64,000 nt of DNA from Pyropia yezoensis (taxonomy: Eukaryota > Rhodophyta > Bangiophyceae > Bangiales > Bangiaceae), in NCBI GenBank assembly GCA_009829735.1, contig CM020620.1, forward strand, positions 26,382,951-26,446,950, given 5' to 3'. Below the pieces are notes generated by a model. The model ran no database searches and was not told the DNA's origin. It worked only from the letters and a program-made list of their open reading frames with translations. Below, piece by piece: positions 1 through 9,125 of the stretch; the stretch's first letter is position 1; each line of letters opens with the position of its first letter. Position numbers and translations under genes: made by a program.

Positions 1-1
1 G

Positions 2-838
2 GGCGCCAACACGGCACGGACGAACTTCAGTCGACTGATGCATAGTATGTGCAAGTCCCTAGGGGACGCCTACCGGGTTCTACACCCGGAGTGTGCCTTG
101 GCCCCGAAGCCCAAGGGTGAGGGAGGCAAGCCCAGTCTTACCCCGGTACCGAGGCAAGAGAAGGTGGAACGCAAGGCCGCACCAGTGCTGGTGGCGACCG
201 AACATACCCCTATTGGTGAGGATGACCCTCTAGTCGACCAACAGGGCCACCTGTTGCTACCGGCGACGCCGGTGATTGATGAACACGGTACGGTAGCGTA
301 CATCGCCCCGGCTGGAACCCAGTTCCAGGTCAACGAAGGAACGGGACGGCGCGTCCCGTATGTGCGGACTACGGGGTACTCCCCGGTGACGGGTTACCCT
401 CACCAACCCTTGCCAACATGGGCGGTGCGCACGGAGGCACCTCCGCAGATTGTGGGCCGACCCAACCGGTTGGGGGAGTCCATGTTCCGGTTGACCCAAG
501 GACCCAAGGCTTACCAGGGAGCAGGCACTCGGGCGCCCGAGGGAGGCAACCGTAGCTACGGGGCTACCCCGATGCGACCTCAAGGGGGGACCGGCACGTC
601 CGGGTGTATGTTGTGTGGGGATCCCCAGCACTGGGTGTCTTCCTGCCCACTCATCATCGAGGAGTCTCGGCGGGCAGCGGCGCAACGCAAGGCATCCACC
701 GGGGGGTATCCCGCCCGAGCACCCGGACCCGCACCGGGTAGGCAGCCAGCTCCAGGTGGAGTACTGGCCGTCGAGGGGGCACCTCCTCAGCCGGATGTCC
801 CGGCGGACAGCACCCTACCAAGGGCGGGAAACGAGTAA
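2..838 (+). CDS. gag: Ty3/gypsy element 1 Gag, C-terminal part
   Basis: The frame is open from the left edge, so this is the C-terminal part of a Gag protein and the true start lies outside the window. A zinc knuckle of the CX2CX4HX4C type is visible around 607-650 (C-ML-C-GDPQ-H-WVSS-C), as expected of the nucleocapsid part of retroelement Gag, which packages element RNA. The rest is proline- and glycine-rich. The frame stops with TAA at 836-838, nine bases before the first ATG of pol, which is in the -1 frame. A slippery heptamer at 826-832 suggests a Gag-Pol fusion made by -1 frameshifting. The neighbouring pol confirms the identity. Confidence 0.85.
   Translation, partial: GANTARTNFSRLMHSMCKSLGDAYRVLHPECALAPKPKGEGGKPSLTPVPRQEKVERKAAPVLVATEHTPIGEDDPLVDQQGHLLLPATPVIDEHGTVAYIAPAGTQFQVNEGTGRRVPYVRTTGYSPVTGYPHQPLPTWAVRTEAPPQIVGRPNRLGESMFRLTQGPKAYQGAGTRAPEGGNRSYGATPMRPQGGTGTSGCMLCGDPQHWVSSCPLIIEESRRAAAQRKASTGGYPARAPGPAPGRQPAPGGVLAVEGAPPQPDVPADSTLPRAGNE
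826..832 (+). promoter_or_regulatory. Candidate -1 ribosomal frameshift site, element 1
   Basis: The heptamer GGGAAAC lies in the gag frame as G GGA AAC, followed by one sense codon (GAG) and the TAA stop. Pol is in the -1 frame. This fits the X XXY YYZ rule. Downstream, CCGGGG (851-856) can pair with CCCCGG (883-888) around a smaller TGGG/CCCA hairpin. The spacing of about 18 bases is longer than usual, so the stimulator is uncertain. Confidence 0.6.
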
Positions 839-846
839 GAGGAAGG

Positions 847-3800
847 ATGACCGGGGGGCGCTGGGGTCACCCAAGCAAGCCACCCCGGAGTACCGCGGGG
901 AAAGCCCCACGGAGAGCGCGGTTGAGCCGACGCCGCATCAACCCCCGGGTACACCTTCCGGCCCCGACGACACGGCGTCAGGGGATTGATGACCAACCTC
1001 CAAGGTTGGGAGGAGAGGACGGGAAGCCCCGTCACGTTGAACCAGACAAGGGCCCTGTTCAGGATGCCCGAGCTACACCGGATATCGGTGTAGGACATGT
1101 GTTGTTTACCTTGGAGAACTTCAAGGTATCAGCCACACTGGGGGTTGACCCCCAGTCGACACGATCGTACTACCCTGTACTGGACACAGGGGCTGGACCC
1201 AACCTTATCCGGAAGGATACCCTCCCGGACAAGTGGCTTCCACGAGTCAGAGTGACTCGGGGACCCACCATCAAGGACGCGAATGGTCGACTCATTCGTA
1301 CGACCGCAGCGATGTCGCTGCAGGTTACCATCGGGGATCTCACCACGGAAGTTGACTTCCTGGTATGTGAAACGCTATCGGTGCCCTGCATACTGGGGTG
1401 CACCTTCATCAACGTTCACGTTGATGCAATCCGGCCAGGCCGGAGGACCGTCGAGCTTCAAGAAGCCGACGGGACGAAGCGAGGACACACGGCTATCGTC
1501 AGGGAACTGACGCTACAAGGAAGCCACGTTAACGTGGCTGAGGTGTACGCAAGCGTCGAGCCGAAGACACTTCGGTTGGCCAAGCGAACTCGCTTTGAGC
1601 CGTTGTCAGAGACAGTCCTCCCGGTTAACTGCGACCTCGCAGGCATCTGCAGAGTCCAGTCCAACCTACGGACGTACAAGCGCCATGGGTTGACCATGGC
1701 CAACGGTCTCATAGACCTCCCAGCAGGAGGGTCGTCCCTCCTAGTGATGGCGAACTATCGCCGTAAGGCAGTCACCCTCCCGAAGGGAACTATCCTCGGG
1801 ATTGCCGAACTCTACGAAGGAGATATCCTTACCCCTGATAAGGAAGGTCAAGTGGAACCACTTGAAGTACTGGCGGTCGCCGAGACCACCGAGCGACAGC
1901 AAACCGATGACGGGAAGCCTAACCCATCGGCGGCTCCGGCGGACCTGCCGCCAAAGGACCAAGAGGCCTTGAAGGCACTGGCCGAGGCTGACCTCGACCA
2001 CCTTCCCCCTTCGGTAGCCGAATGGGTACGACGGATGCTAAGAAAGCATGACGTTATGTGGACAGGCGGGGCCTTGGGGACCATTGGGGCAACCCAACAT
2101 CGTATAGACCTGGTACCAGGCGCACGACCCGCCCGCTCACAACCGCACCGAGCGGGACCTATGCAACGAGAGATCGTTGATGGAGAAGTGAAGAGGATGA
2201 GTGAAGCTAAGGTGATCCGACCTTCGATGTCGGAATGGGGTGCCCCAGTCGTTATTGTGCCGAAGAAGGATCAAACTCCTCGGTTTTGCATCGATTATCG
2301 ACGCCTCAACTTGGTTACCAAGAAGGACTCATACCCTTTACCAAGGATGGATGAATGCATCGACTCCCTGGGGGAGGCTACGGTGTTTACCACCATCGAC
2401 TGCAATGCCGGATACTGGCAGATCCCGGTGGCGGACGAGGATATCCCCAAGACGGCATTCGTCTGTCACAGTGGAGTGTACGAGTTCCTAAGGATGCCCT
2501 TCGGATTGTCCAACGCCCCCGCTACATTCCAGCGGGCTATCGACATCATACTGTCGGGGGTGAAGTGGCGTAACTGCCTAGTGTACCTCGATGACGTCAT
2601 CGTCTTCTCGCGTAACATGGATGACCATGTACAACATGTTGACGAGGTACTTACCCTCTTGAGGAACGCCGGGGTAACCCTGCGTCTGAAGAAGTGCGCC
2701 TTCTTCCAACAGACGGTCGAGTATCTGGGCCACCAGATAACCCCTGGTAAGCTAGGGGTACTCGAAGCCAATACCCGGGCACTCCGGGATGCCCGGTTCC
2801 CTAACACCCAGACGCAGCTCAAGAGCTTCCTGGGAATGTGCAATGTATACCGACGGTTCGTCAAGGACTTCGCTCGGATAGCTAAACCGTTAACGGTTCT
2901 TACGAGCAGTACCTTACCCAAGGTACTCCAACCCCCTTCGCCTAGCGAGGAGGAGGCATTCGAGTCGCTGAAGCGAGCCCTACTAGCCCCACCCGTCCTT
3001 GCGTTACCGCATAGACGGGGTACCTTCGTCATCGATGTCGATGCGTGTGATACACAAGTGGGATGCACCCTGTTACAGGGAGAGACGTTGATCGGTACCG
3101 ATAACGTTATCCCGGACCTACGTCCGGTAGGGTACTTCAGCCGGACACTCAACCCGGCTGAGCGGAACTATAGTGCCACCGAGCGTGAATGCCTCGGAGT
3201 TATATGGGCAGTGCAACTGCTCCGTCCATACCTGGAGGGCTCCAGGTTCATCGTGAGGTCCGACCACGAACCCCTACGATGGCTCCTCAACCTTGGTGAC
3301 AAGGATTCCGATAGCCATGGGAGGCTAGCCCGATGGAGGCTGAAGATGGCCGAGCACGACTACCGCACGGTGTATAAGGCTGGGTCAACCCACCACCTCG
3401 GAGACGCGTTGTCTCGACTCGACACCCCGAGCGGGGATACCCGCCCGGTGGACGAGGACATCCCGGTAGGACCGGTGTGCATGGTGGGTAATGCTACCCA
3501 GGGTATGGCTGACCATACCATGGCACACCTTGCGTGCCCATTGACCCTCGCGGACTTCCGCGAGGCACAGGCCAACGACGATGACTGTAGACGTCATCGT
3601 GCTAACCTCCTGGCCGGTACGGCCGGCATCTTCTCCGAGAACGAAGACGGACTCATATACCGGCGGGCACCCGCCGATGGACGACATCAAGTCGTGGTTC
3701 CCGTGTCCTTACGGCAAGCCGTCATGGAACGAGAACATGAGAACCCTACAGCCGGACACCCGGGGGGTTCACGTATGTTCGCAGCAATGCGAAGGTTCTT

Positions 3801-5013
3801 CTACTGGCCAGCAATGGCCGTCGACGTGGTCGACCACGTAAGGGGATGCCACCCCTGTGCACGTAACCGCATGAGTCTACATAGGCGGGCGTCTGCCATG
3901 AAGCTATTCCCACCTGATGGGCCCAACGAGCAAGTCGCTATCGACATACTCGGGCCACTTCCGATAACGGAAGAAGGGAACAGGTACATCCTGGTCATGT
4001 CTGACCGCTTCACTAAGCTGTCAAGAGCGGCAGCCATCCCGAATGATACGGCATACACGATCATGAACGCAGTGGTTGACCACTGGATCAGTGCATACGG
4101 AGTCATGAAGCAACTCCTCTCCGATAACGGAGCAAACCTTACGTCGGCATTCTGCACTAAGGTCCTGGGCATGTTCGGTATTGAACCACGTCGGGCATCC
4201 GACTACCACCCGCAGTCCAACGGGCAGGTGGAGCGGTTCAACCGCACCATCGTCAAGATGCTACAGTGCTACGTGGCCGAGCACACGAACACTTGGGACA
4301 GGCTTCTGTCCGTACTCACCCTGGCATACAATGCCAGGCCACATCGGAGCACAAACATTGCTCCGCTGGAGTGGGTCATGCCACTAGGCGTCGGTAACTT
4401 GACGCTGCCACCTGGCAGGTGCACTCGGTATGATACACCGAAGGGCCGACCCGCCGAACGCATCCACCTAGCTTGGTTGGCCAAGCTATCGTGGATGATT
4501 CCTAAGCTCAAGGGTGCCCTTGACAGAACACAACTTCGGTATAAGAAGAACTTCGACGCCCGACTACGGGTGCGCAACGCAACCCTGGTAACAGGTGACT
4601 GGGTCTATATCAGACACCAGAAGTTCCGAGGGAACAAGCTTATGCAACCGGTCAAGGGACCGTACCAGATCCTCCACAGAGATGACCACTCTGTTATCTT
4701 ACACTCCGATACGGAGATTCAACGCATCAGCATGAATGATGTCACACCTGCTCCGATGCCGGAACAGCCTCAGCCGGTACCGGCCGGGTTGCTACATGAA
4801 GCTCTTACAACCCACCGGTCAGATGACCCGGTGGGACCGGATGGGATTCCATACCAAGTAGAGAGCGTGGTCGGACACACCGACCCGGACCTACCAGGAC
4901 CCTGGTACGTCAAGGTTATGTGGGTCGGATACGACTCACCCACCTGGGAACAGGCGGCAAATATACCCCGCCAACTCCTCATGCCGTACATGAGGCGACG
5001 ACGCCTACTGTAA
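847..5013 (+). CDS. pol: Ty3/gypsy element 1 Pol polyprotein with chromodomain
   Basis: This is an intact polyprotein of 1388 residues from the first ATG, although in vivo it is probably a Gag-Pol fusion made by frameshift. Domains in order are: aspartic protease (DTG at residues 113-115), reverse transcriptase (FCIDYRRLN near 480; YLDD at 580-583), RNase H (first Asp near 730), integrase with an HHCC zinc finger (near 975-1010) and a catalytic triad D1033, D1093, E1129 in DD35E spacing, and a C-terminal chromodomain (about 1335-1385). Chromodomains of this kind are known in chromoviruses, where they direct integration to marked chromatin. No frame break is seen, so the enzyme set may be functional. 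Confidence 0.95.
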   Translation: MTGGRWGHPSKPPRSTAGKAPRRARLSRRRINPRVHLPAPTTRRQGIDDQPPRLGGEDGKPRHVEPDKGPVQDARATPDIGVGHVLFTLENFKVSATLGVDPQSTRSYYPVLDTGAGPNLIRKDTLPDKWLPRVRVTRGPTIKDANGRLIRTTAAMSLQVTIGDLTTEVDFLVCETLSVPCILGCTFINVHVDAIRPGRRTVELQEADGTKRGHTAIVRELTLQGSHVNVAEVYASVEPKTLRLAKRTRFEPLSETVLPVNCDLAGICRVQSNLRTYKRHGLTMANGLIDLPAGGSSLLVMANYRRKAVTLPKGTILGIAELYEGDILTPDKEGQVEPLEVLAVAETTERQQTDDGKPNPSAAPADLPPKDQEALKALAEADLDHLPPSVAEWVRRMLRKHDVMWTGGALGTIGATQHRIDLVPGARPARSQPHRAGPMQREIVDGEVKRMSEAKVIRPSMSEWGAPVVIVPKKDQTPRFCIDYRRLNLVTKKDSYPLPRMDECIDSLGEATVFTTIDCNAGYWQIPVADEDIPKTAFVCHSGVYEFLRMPFGLSNAPATFQRAIDIILSGVKWRNCLVYLDDVIVFSRNMDDHVQHVDEVLTLLRNAGVTLRLKKCAFFQQTVEYLGHQITPGKLGVLEANTRALRDARFPNTQTQLKSFLGMCNVYRRFVKDFARIAKPLTVLTSSTLPKVLQPPSPSEEEAFESLKRALLAPPVLALPHRRGTFVIDVDACDTQVGCTLLQGETLIGTDNVIPDLRPVGYFSRTLNPAERNYSATERECLGVIWAVQLLRPYLEGSRFIVRSDHEPLRWLLNLGDKDSDSHGRLARWRLKMAEHDYRTVYKAGSTHHLGDALSRLDTPSGDTRPVDEDIPVGPVCMVGNATQGMADHTMAHLACPLTLADFREAQANDDDCRRHRANLLAGTAGIFSENEDGLIYRRAPADGRHQVVVPVSLRQAVMEREHENPTAGHPGGSRMFAAMRRFFYWPAMAVDVVDHVRGCHPCARNRMSLHRRASAMKLFPPDGPNEQVAIDILGPLPITEEGNRYILVMSDRFTKLSRAAAIPNDTAYTIMNAVVDHWISAYGVMKQLLSDNGANLTSAFCTKVLGMFGIEPRRASDYHPQSNGQVERFNRTIVKMLQCYVAEHTNTWDRLLSVLTLAYNARPHRSTNIAPLEWVMPLGVGNLTLPPGRCTRYDTPKGRPAERIHLAWLAKLSWMIPKLKGALDRTQLRYKKNFDARLRVRNATLVTGDWVYIRHQKFRGNKLMQPVKGPYQILHRDDHSVILHSDTEIQRISMNDVTPAPMPEQPQPVPAGLLHEALTTHRSDDPVGPDGIPYQVESVVGHTDPDLPGPWYVKVMWVGYDSPTWEQAANIPRQLLMPYMRRRRLL

Positions 5014-5091
5014 CAACCCAACCGACACCGACTTCGGCTGTTGGGGGGTGAGGCTTATACCTACTAAGTAGGGTGTGACGTGGGTACGGCA

Positions 5092-5187
5092 GACTTAGGT
5101 TTCTAAGTCAAATCAGACTTAGGTTTCTAAGTCGAACCAAGCTTAGGTAACTAAGTAGAGCTAAGCTTAGGTAACTAAGTAAAACCT
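5092..5187 (+). repeat. Four tandem 24-bp hairpin units
   Basis: Four units of exactly 24 bp (starting at 5092, 5116, 5140 and 5164). Each contains a short inverted repeat, CTTAG-GTTT-CTAAG in the first two and CTTAG-GTAA-CTAAG in the last two. They lie between the 3' end of pol and the 3' end of the antisense ORF, where two convergent transcripts would end. The stretch is much more AT-rich than its surroundings. Confidence 0.85.
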
Positions 5188-5257
5188 GAACCTCAATAAG
5201 TTAACTTAAAGGTAAAGGCTAACTCCGATAATATCGAAGTAACTAGGGAGCTTACAC

Positions 5258-5310
5258 GGGAGGATGACCTCCCCAAGCCAAGACACCAAGTGAGGGAGGA
5301 TGACCTCCCC
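5258..5310 (+). repeat. Two copies of a GGGAGG/CCTCCC hairpin
   Basis: The sequence GGGAGGATGACCTCCCC occurs at 5258-5274 and again at 5294-5310. Each copy folds into a six-base-pair GC stem with a four-base loop. It lies in the same intergenic space as the 24-bp hairpin array. Confidence 0.75.
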
Positions 5311-5491
5311 AAGCATGAACCTACCGGAAGAAGTTGGACGGGAGGCAAGGCACCACTGAGCCAGAAGGGGTACTCCCCAGGGCAGCAAACAGAGGCAAGC
5401 AATGCCCCCAAAAGGGATGAGTTTATACTCACTACTACCCGGCTACCATAAGGGTTGCCGGGGCCCTCCCCCGCACAAACAATAGCACTCC

Positions 5492-7939
5492 TCAGTGGGT
5501 AGACCCACTGCCCGAGGGAGGCCACTCACGCGTGAGCGCGTAGACCTCCGTGCTCCACCGGTCGGCAACGTCACGACGGTCGACCACCCGAGTTACCTCG
5601 GTGCATAGCTGGACGAGGGTGCTGCGGCCAGCCTCCACGTCCTCCAGAGCTTTCTGGAGGCGGTCCAGCACGCCACCGAAGCAACGCGCTGACCCAACCA
5701 GCGCAGCACCTGGGGGGATATCCCCCCAGCTAACAGAGAGACCCCCACGCATTGCGCGGGTAACAAGGGCGTCAACGCCCTCATACCAGAGACGGGGACC
5801 CCCGTCATGTAGGACAGGGGCGGGAGGTGACACTGGCGCAGCCAGAGGAGCCACAGGAGCCGACACGGCTACCACCGGAGCCGGTGGCACCTGATACGAG
5901 GCCCGGTAGGACCCTACCGAAGGGGCTCCACCGTAACCACGGCGGTACTCCGCCCGACGACGGGACACCTCACGCTCCCCACCCACAGAGCCCCACTCTC
6001 GGGAACGACGGCCAACCGCCGCCGGCATCGGGTTACCGAACCACGGAGCAAGGACCTGAAGAGGGTCATGGATAACCATGGGAATACCCAGGTCAGGAAC
6101 GGCCTCGGTGGACGCCCACCCATGGCAACTAGGCTCACCCGGCTGAGTACGCCGGACACGCAACGAGTGACGAGGCAAGGGGGAAGCCCCAGCCTGCGGG
6201 TCCCGGGACGGGGGAAGGGCCAACACCCCAGCCCAGTTCACGGCATCGTGAACAGCCAGCAGGGCTTCGAACTCCCGGGCCAACCCGGTCTTGGCAGCTG
6301 TCAGATCCACGCCCAACTGCGCGATGTGCCGACGGACACCCGTCGGAAGATGAAACAGACGACCCTGCCGGCGGACGGACAGCAAGAAGGATGAAGCCTG
6401 CCCGAGGGTAACCTCAAGGGTGACGGTACCCTGCAACGGGTGGACCGGTCGCGAGGCCAACACACTCCCGAAGTAGCGAAGGCAGGAGCCGGTGTCAAAC
6501 CGGAAAGCAGGGGCGGGTTCCCACCCCTCCTGCCATAGCGGCGGGCGCACGGGAGTGTATACCGGAGCACGACCGTTGCCGGTCTGCAACGCACACGTTA
6601 TATCCGTGCGGAACGCATCCGCCATGACACCATGGTTACGTCGCCAACTCGACGCCGACTTCAACCCCGCCATGGGCGGGTAGGGAGCCGTCAACGACAG
6701 ATACGGGGGTACCCCCGGGTAGTAGTCAAAGTCGGGATACCGACCGGTACGGCTCACCGTCTCCCCAAACGCAACCGGCTCCGCCGCCGCCGCAATCCCC
6801 CGAGCACTAGCCGGGTAGTCAATCTCCCGCGGCAACGCGGGGGCAATCAGGTCGCAGACCCCGAAGTTGGGGTCGAGGTAGACCTCACCCCGTCCCACCC
6901 GGGTGCGCCAGAGCTGCGCATGCCGGTCGTCCGGCTGACTCAGGATCCAATGGTGTTCCACCCGGACCGCGTTCGGCTGGTTGACCAGCCGCACCAACTC
7001 CCGCTCCCAGCTCGGGTCCACCTTGACGCGCCGGGAGGACTCTCCACGGGGATGCACCAGGTGGAAGTCCACCCGCATACGCCCATCGGACTCCATCGAC
7101 TCTTGCACCGTGAGGCCTCGAACCCGAGCCACCAAGTCGGACACCGACATGGCGGGTTGACCCGCCGCCACGGCGACGCCGCCACCCAACGGGGCAACCC
7201 GGGCAGGACCAGGAAGAATCGGGGGCGCCGGGGGACGCACCACCGGCAGAGGGGCCGACGTCGGAGATTGACGAGGCCGAGGAGGAAGAAGAAGGGCGGG
7301 CGCCCGCCCGGAGTAACTCCCGGTGTCAACCGCCATGGGAGAAGGAGCGTCTTGACCGCTCGACACCCGCGGCACCGCAGGTACGGTACCGGCGCCGGCA
7401 CCACCCGTCGGCGTAGCCCCCGCCTCGGAAGGGGAAGGCACTTGGACAGCCTCCGGAGCCGGCGCCCCGGCCGTGCGGACACCCGCACCGTCTTGACCCG
7501 CCGCACCGGGTGTCGCACCGCCACCACCACCCGCGTCAACGTCGGGACCGCCTCGAGGAGTCACCGCCCGGACACCCGGACCACCTTGACCAGCCGGAGT
7601 CGGCTGCGGGTCGCCACCTCCGCCGCAGGGCGGACCATCTTGAGGTAGCTGCGGTGAGCCGGCACCGGCACCAGGCTCCATCCGGGCAGCCGGCAGAGAG
7701 GGGGTAGAAGCCGCCACGCGCGGTTGACCGCCGGGTTGACCGCCGGCCGACGGCACCGTCGTGCCGCTGCACACGGACGACAGTCCTCCGGCCGACAGAC
7801 GGACGGACACCGCAGGCCCGTCGTCGTCAGACGAGCTCACCCCGTAACGCGCGGCGTCGGGACCGACAGGCGCGTCGTCCTCCATCTCCTCCCCGATCAG
7901 GAGGTCTTCCTCCTCTCCAAGCACCTGGGGATAGGACAT
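5492..7939 (-). CDS. Antisense third ORF of element 1, unknown function
   Basis: A protein of 815 residues if started at the ATG at 7939; an in-frame GTG upstream (8035) is less likely in a eukaryote. It runs opposite to pol, between pol and the 3' LTR. The N-terminus is acidic, followed by about 200 residues rich in Pro, Gly and Ala, then a more complex domain from about residue 260. I recognise no known family. The complex part shares ordered motifs with the antisense ORF of element 2: PPYL, then FGSV, then about 29-30 residues, then an RRxGxLxHLP-like segment, then a conserved tryptophan about 36-38 residues on. GC-rich DNA often has long chance frames, but homology between two diverged elements argues for a real gene. 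A product would need an antisense transcript, perhaps starting near the 3' LTR. Confidence 0.7.
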   Translation of the reverse strand: MSYPQVLGEEEDLLIGEEMEDDAPVGPDAARYGVSSSDDDGPAVSVRLSAGGLSSVCSGTTVPSAGGQPGGQPRVAASTPSLPAARMEPGAGAGSPQLPQDGPPCGGGGDPQPTPAGQGGPGVRAVTPRGGPDVDAGGGGGATPGAAGQDGAGVRTAGAPAPEAVQVPSPSEAGATPTGGAGAGTVPAVPRVSSGQDAPSPMAVDTGSYSGRAPALLLPPRPRQSPTSAPLPVVRPPAPPILPGPARVAPLGGGVAVAAGQPAMSVSDLVARVRGLTVQESMESDGRMRVDFHLVHPRGESSRRVKVDPSWERELVRLVNQPNAVRVEHHWILSQPDDRHAQLWRTRVGRGEVYLDPNFGVCDLIAPALPREIDYPASARGIAAAAEPVAFGETVSRTGRYPDFDYYPGVPPYLSLTAPYPPMAGLKSASSWRRNHGVMADAFRTDITCALQTGNGRAPVYTPVRPPLWQEGWEPAPAFRFDTGSCLRYFGSVLASRPVHPLQGTVTLEVTLGQASSFLLSVRRQGRLFHLPTGVRRHIAQLGVDLTAAKTGLAREFEALLAVHDAVNWAGVLALPPSRDPQAGASPLPRHSLRVRRTQPGEPSCHGWASTEAVPDLGIPMVIHDPLQVLAPWFGNPMPAAVGRRSREWGSVGGEREVSRRRAEYRRGYGGAPSVGSYRASYQVPPAPVVAVSAPVAPLAAPVSPPAPVLHDGGPRLWYEGVDALVTRAMRGGLSVSWGDIPPGAALVGSARCFGGVLDRLQKALEDVEAGRSTLVQLCTEVTRVVDRRDVADRWSTEVYALTREWPPSGSGSTH

Positions 7940-8514
7940 GATAACGGGTGCGGAGTCCCCCCACGCCCACAAGCCGTCGACGGCTACGACCCGGTACGGT
8001 GGGATAACCGGGACGAGCCAGGGAAGCGCGGGCACCCGCGCTTATGACCACAAACGGCTACGAGAAGCGCCACAAACACGCGGGTCGACCCGCGCCCCAC
8101 GGGGCTACGAACGCGCTCCACCCAGGCACCTGGGCGGGACGGGGCCACCCCCACACACGGGGTAAGCAAAGGGGGGTCACCCCCAACCGCCCCCACGCAA
8201 CGCGGGCAGCCCCCGCCCCCCACTCAATCGTCCACACGAGAGGGGTCCCCCTACCACCAGGCACCTGGTGGCGGATCCGTTTGCACCACCCCTCGGAAAG
8301 GGGGGTCGTGAACAAAAACCCGCATCGGGAAATTAACGGTCCGAAAAACGGATCGTGTGTGTACCACACAAAGGGGGGCACCCCCCTCGGACAACCTCGA
8401 AAAGGGGTGTCTGTCGCGACGGGGCGCAAAGCCCCACCCGACGGGTAAACAGTCACGCGACCCACTTACATTCGGTAACCCGAATGCAACTCGACCCGAG
8501 GACGGGCCGAATCT
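7940..8514. other. Non-coding spacer between antisense ORF and 3' LTR, element 1
   Basis: No convincing coding frame. The stretch is rich in short G and C runs (CCCC and GGGG blocks). It would be the 5' leader or promoter region of the antisense gene and the 3' untranslated part of the sense transcript. I see no clear TATA box. Confidence 0.5.
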
Positions 8515-8526
8515 AAGGGGGGGATA
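8515..8526 (+). promoter_or_regulatory. Polypurine tract of element 1
   Basis: A purine-only run (AAGGGGGGGGATA, one T) ends directly before the TGTAGCA that begins the 3' LTR. This is where plus-strand DNA synthesis is primed in LTR elements. Confidence 0.7.
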
Positions 8527-8890
8527 TGTAGCAATATGGTTGTCCGTATTGTGACCCTAATATTAGGGGGGGCTACTTCTAATCCTTAACTCTCAATTTG
8601 AGAGTCCGTACTGGTCACGGTATCTATAAGTTACGTATGACCAGAGGGACTTGCATCTTGGGGTGGAGGGTAGTTAGTAGTGTCTCCGAGGGTTTATAAC
8701 GAGGGGGCCGGTGGCGAATCCACCGCCGGCCAAGGTAGAACAACAAACCCCTCCCATTTGGGCTCCCATCTTGGTCCCGTGGCTTGCGCTCCAAGGACAG
8801 CAACCTTGGCCTCCCGGTGACGTTGGTGCCGATCCCCCTTGGTGAGTGTTCCCTGACAGTGGACGTGCGACGGATTCCTATTGTGCTACA
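8527..8890 (+). repeat. 3' LTR of Ty3/gypsy element 1
   Basis: The LTR starts TGTAGCA and ends TGCTACA, a perfect seven-base inverted repeat with the usual TG...CA ends, giving 364 bp. It follows a polypurine tract. The flank beginning GCGGG at 8891 is the interior of a dispersed host repeat that has other copies in the window, so the insertion point is clear. The 5' LTR is outside the window. Confidence 0.85.
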
Positions 8891-9125
8891 GCGGGAAGAG
8901 GCAGGCGAGGGGCAACCGGTCCCCGCACAGGGCGCCACCGGTTGAAGGCCACCTCTAGCCTGCCTCTCCCCACGCACGCACGCACCACCCTATGCCCACC
9001 TTCCCACCCTCCCCCACCACCACCTTAACCCCCCCCCCCCCCCCCCCCGCCCCCCCCCCCCCCCCCACTCTTCTTACCTCGGCCGGGACGGGGCAACAGG
9101 GGCGGGCGCGTGCACGGCGATGGGG
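8891..9125 (+). repeat. Dispersed GC-rich repeat, copy A (right part)
   Basis: Begins GCGGGAAGAGGCAGG, passes a block ending in ACGCACGCACGCACC, then a long C-run and a GGGACGGGGCAACAGG block. The same order is found at 13312-13660 and 17155-17440 and, reversed, at 22500-22745. The left part of this copy is cut off by the LTR of element 1. Confidence 0.85.

Larger units (their letters stand above)
1..8890 (+). mobile_element. Ty3/gypsy element 1, 5'-truncated by window edge
   Basis: Order: end of gag, -1 frame pol with chromodomain, hairpin array, antisense ORF, spacer, polypurine tract, 3' LTR. Coding frames in view are intact. It is about as long internally as element 2 and has the same gene order. 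It inserted into a copy of the dispersed repeat whose right part starts at 8891. Confidence 0.9.

Noticed and set aside
6632-7648. Plus-strand Arg-rich ORF of 338 codons
   Set aside because: It is a shadow of the antisense ORF of element 1, with Arg/Pro/His composition and no motif.
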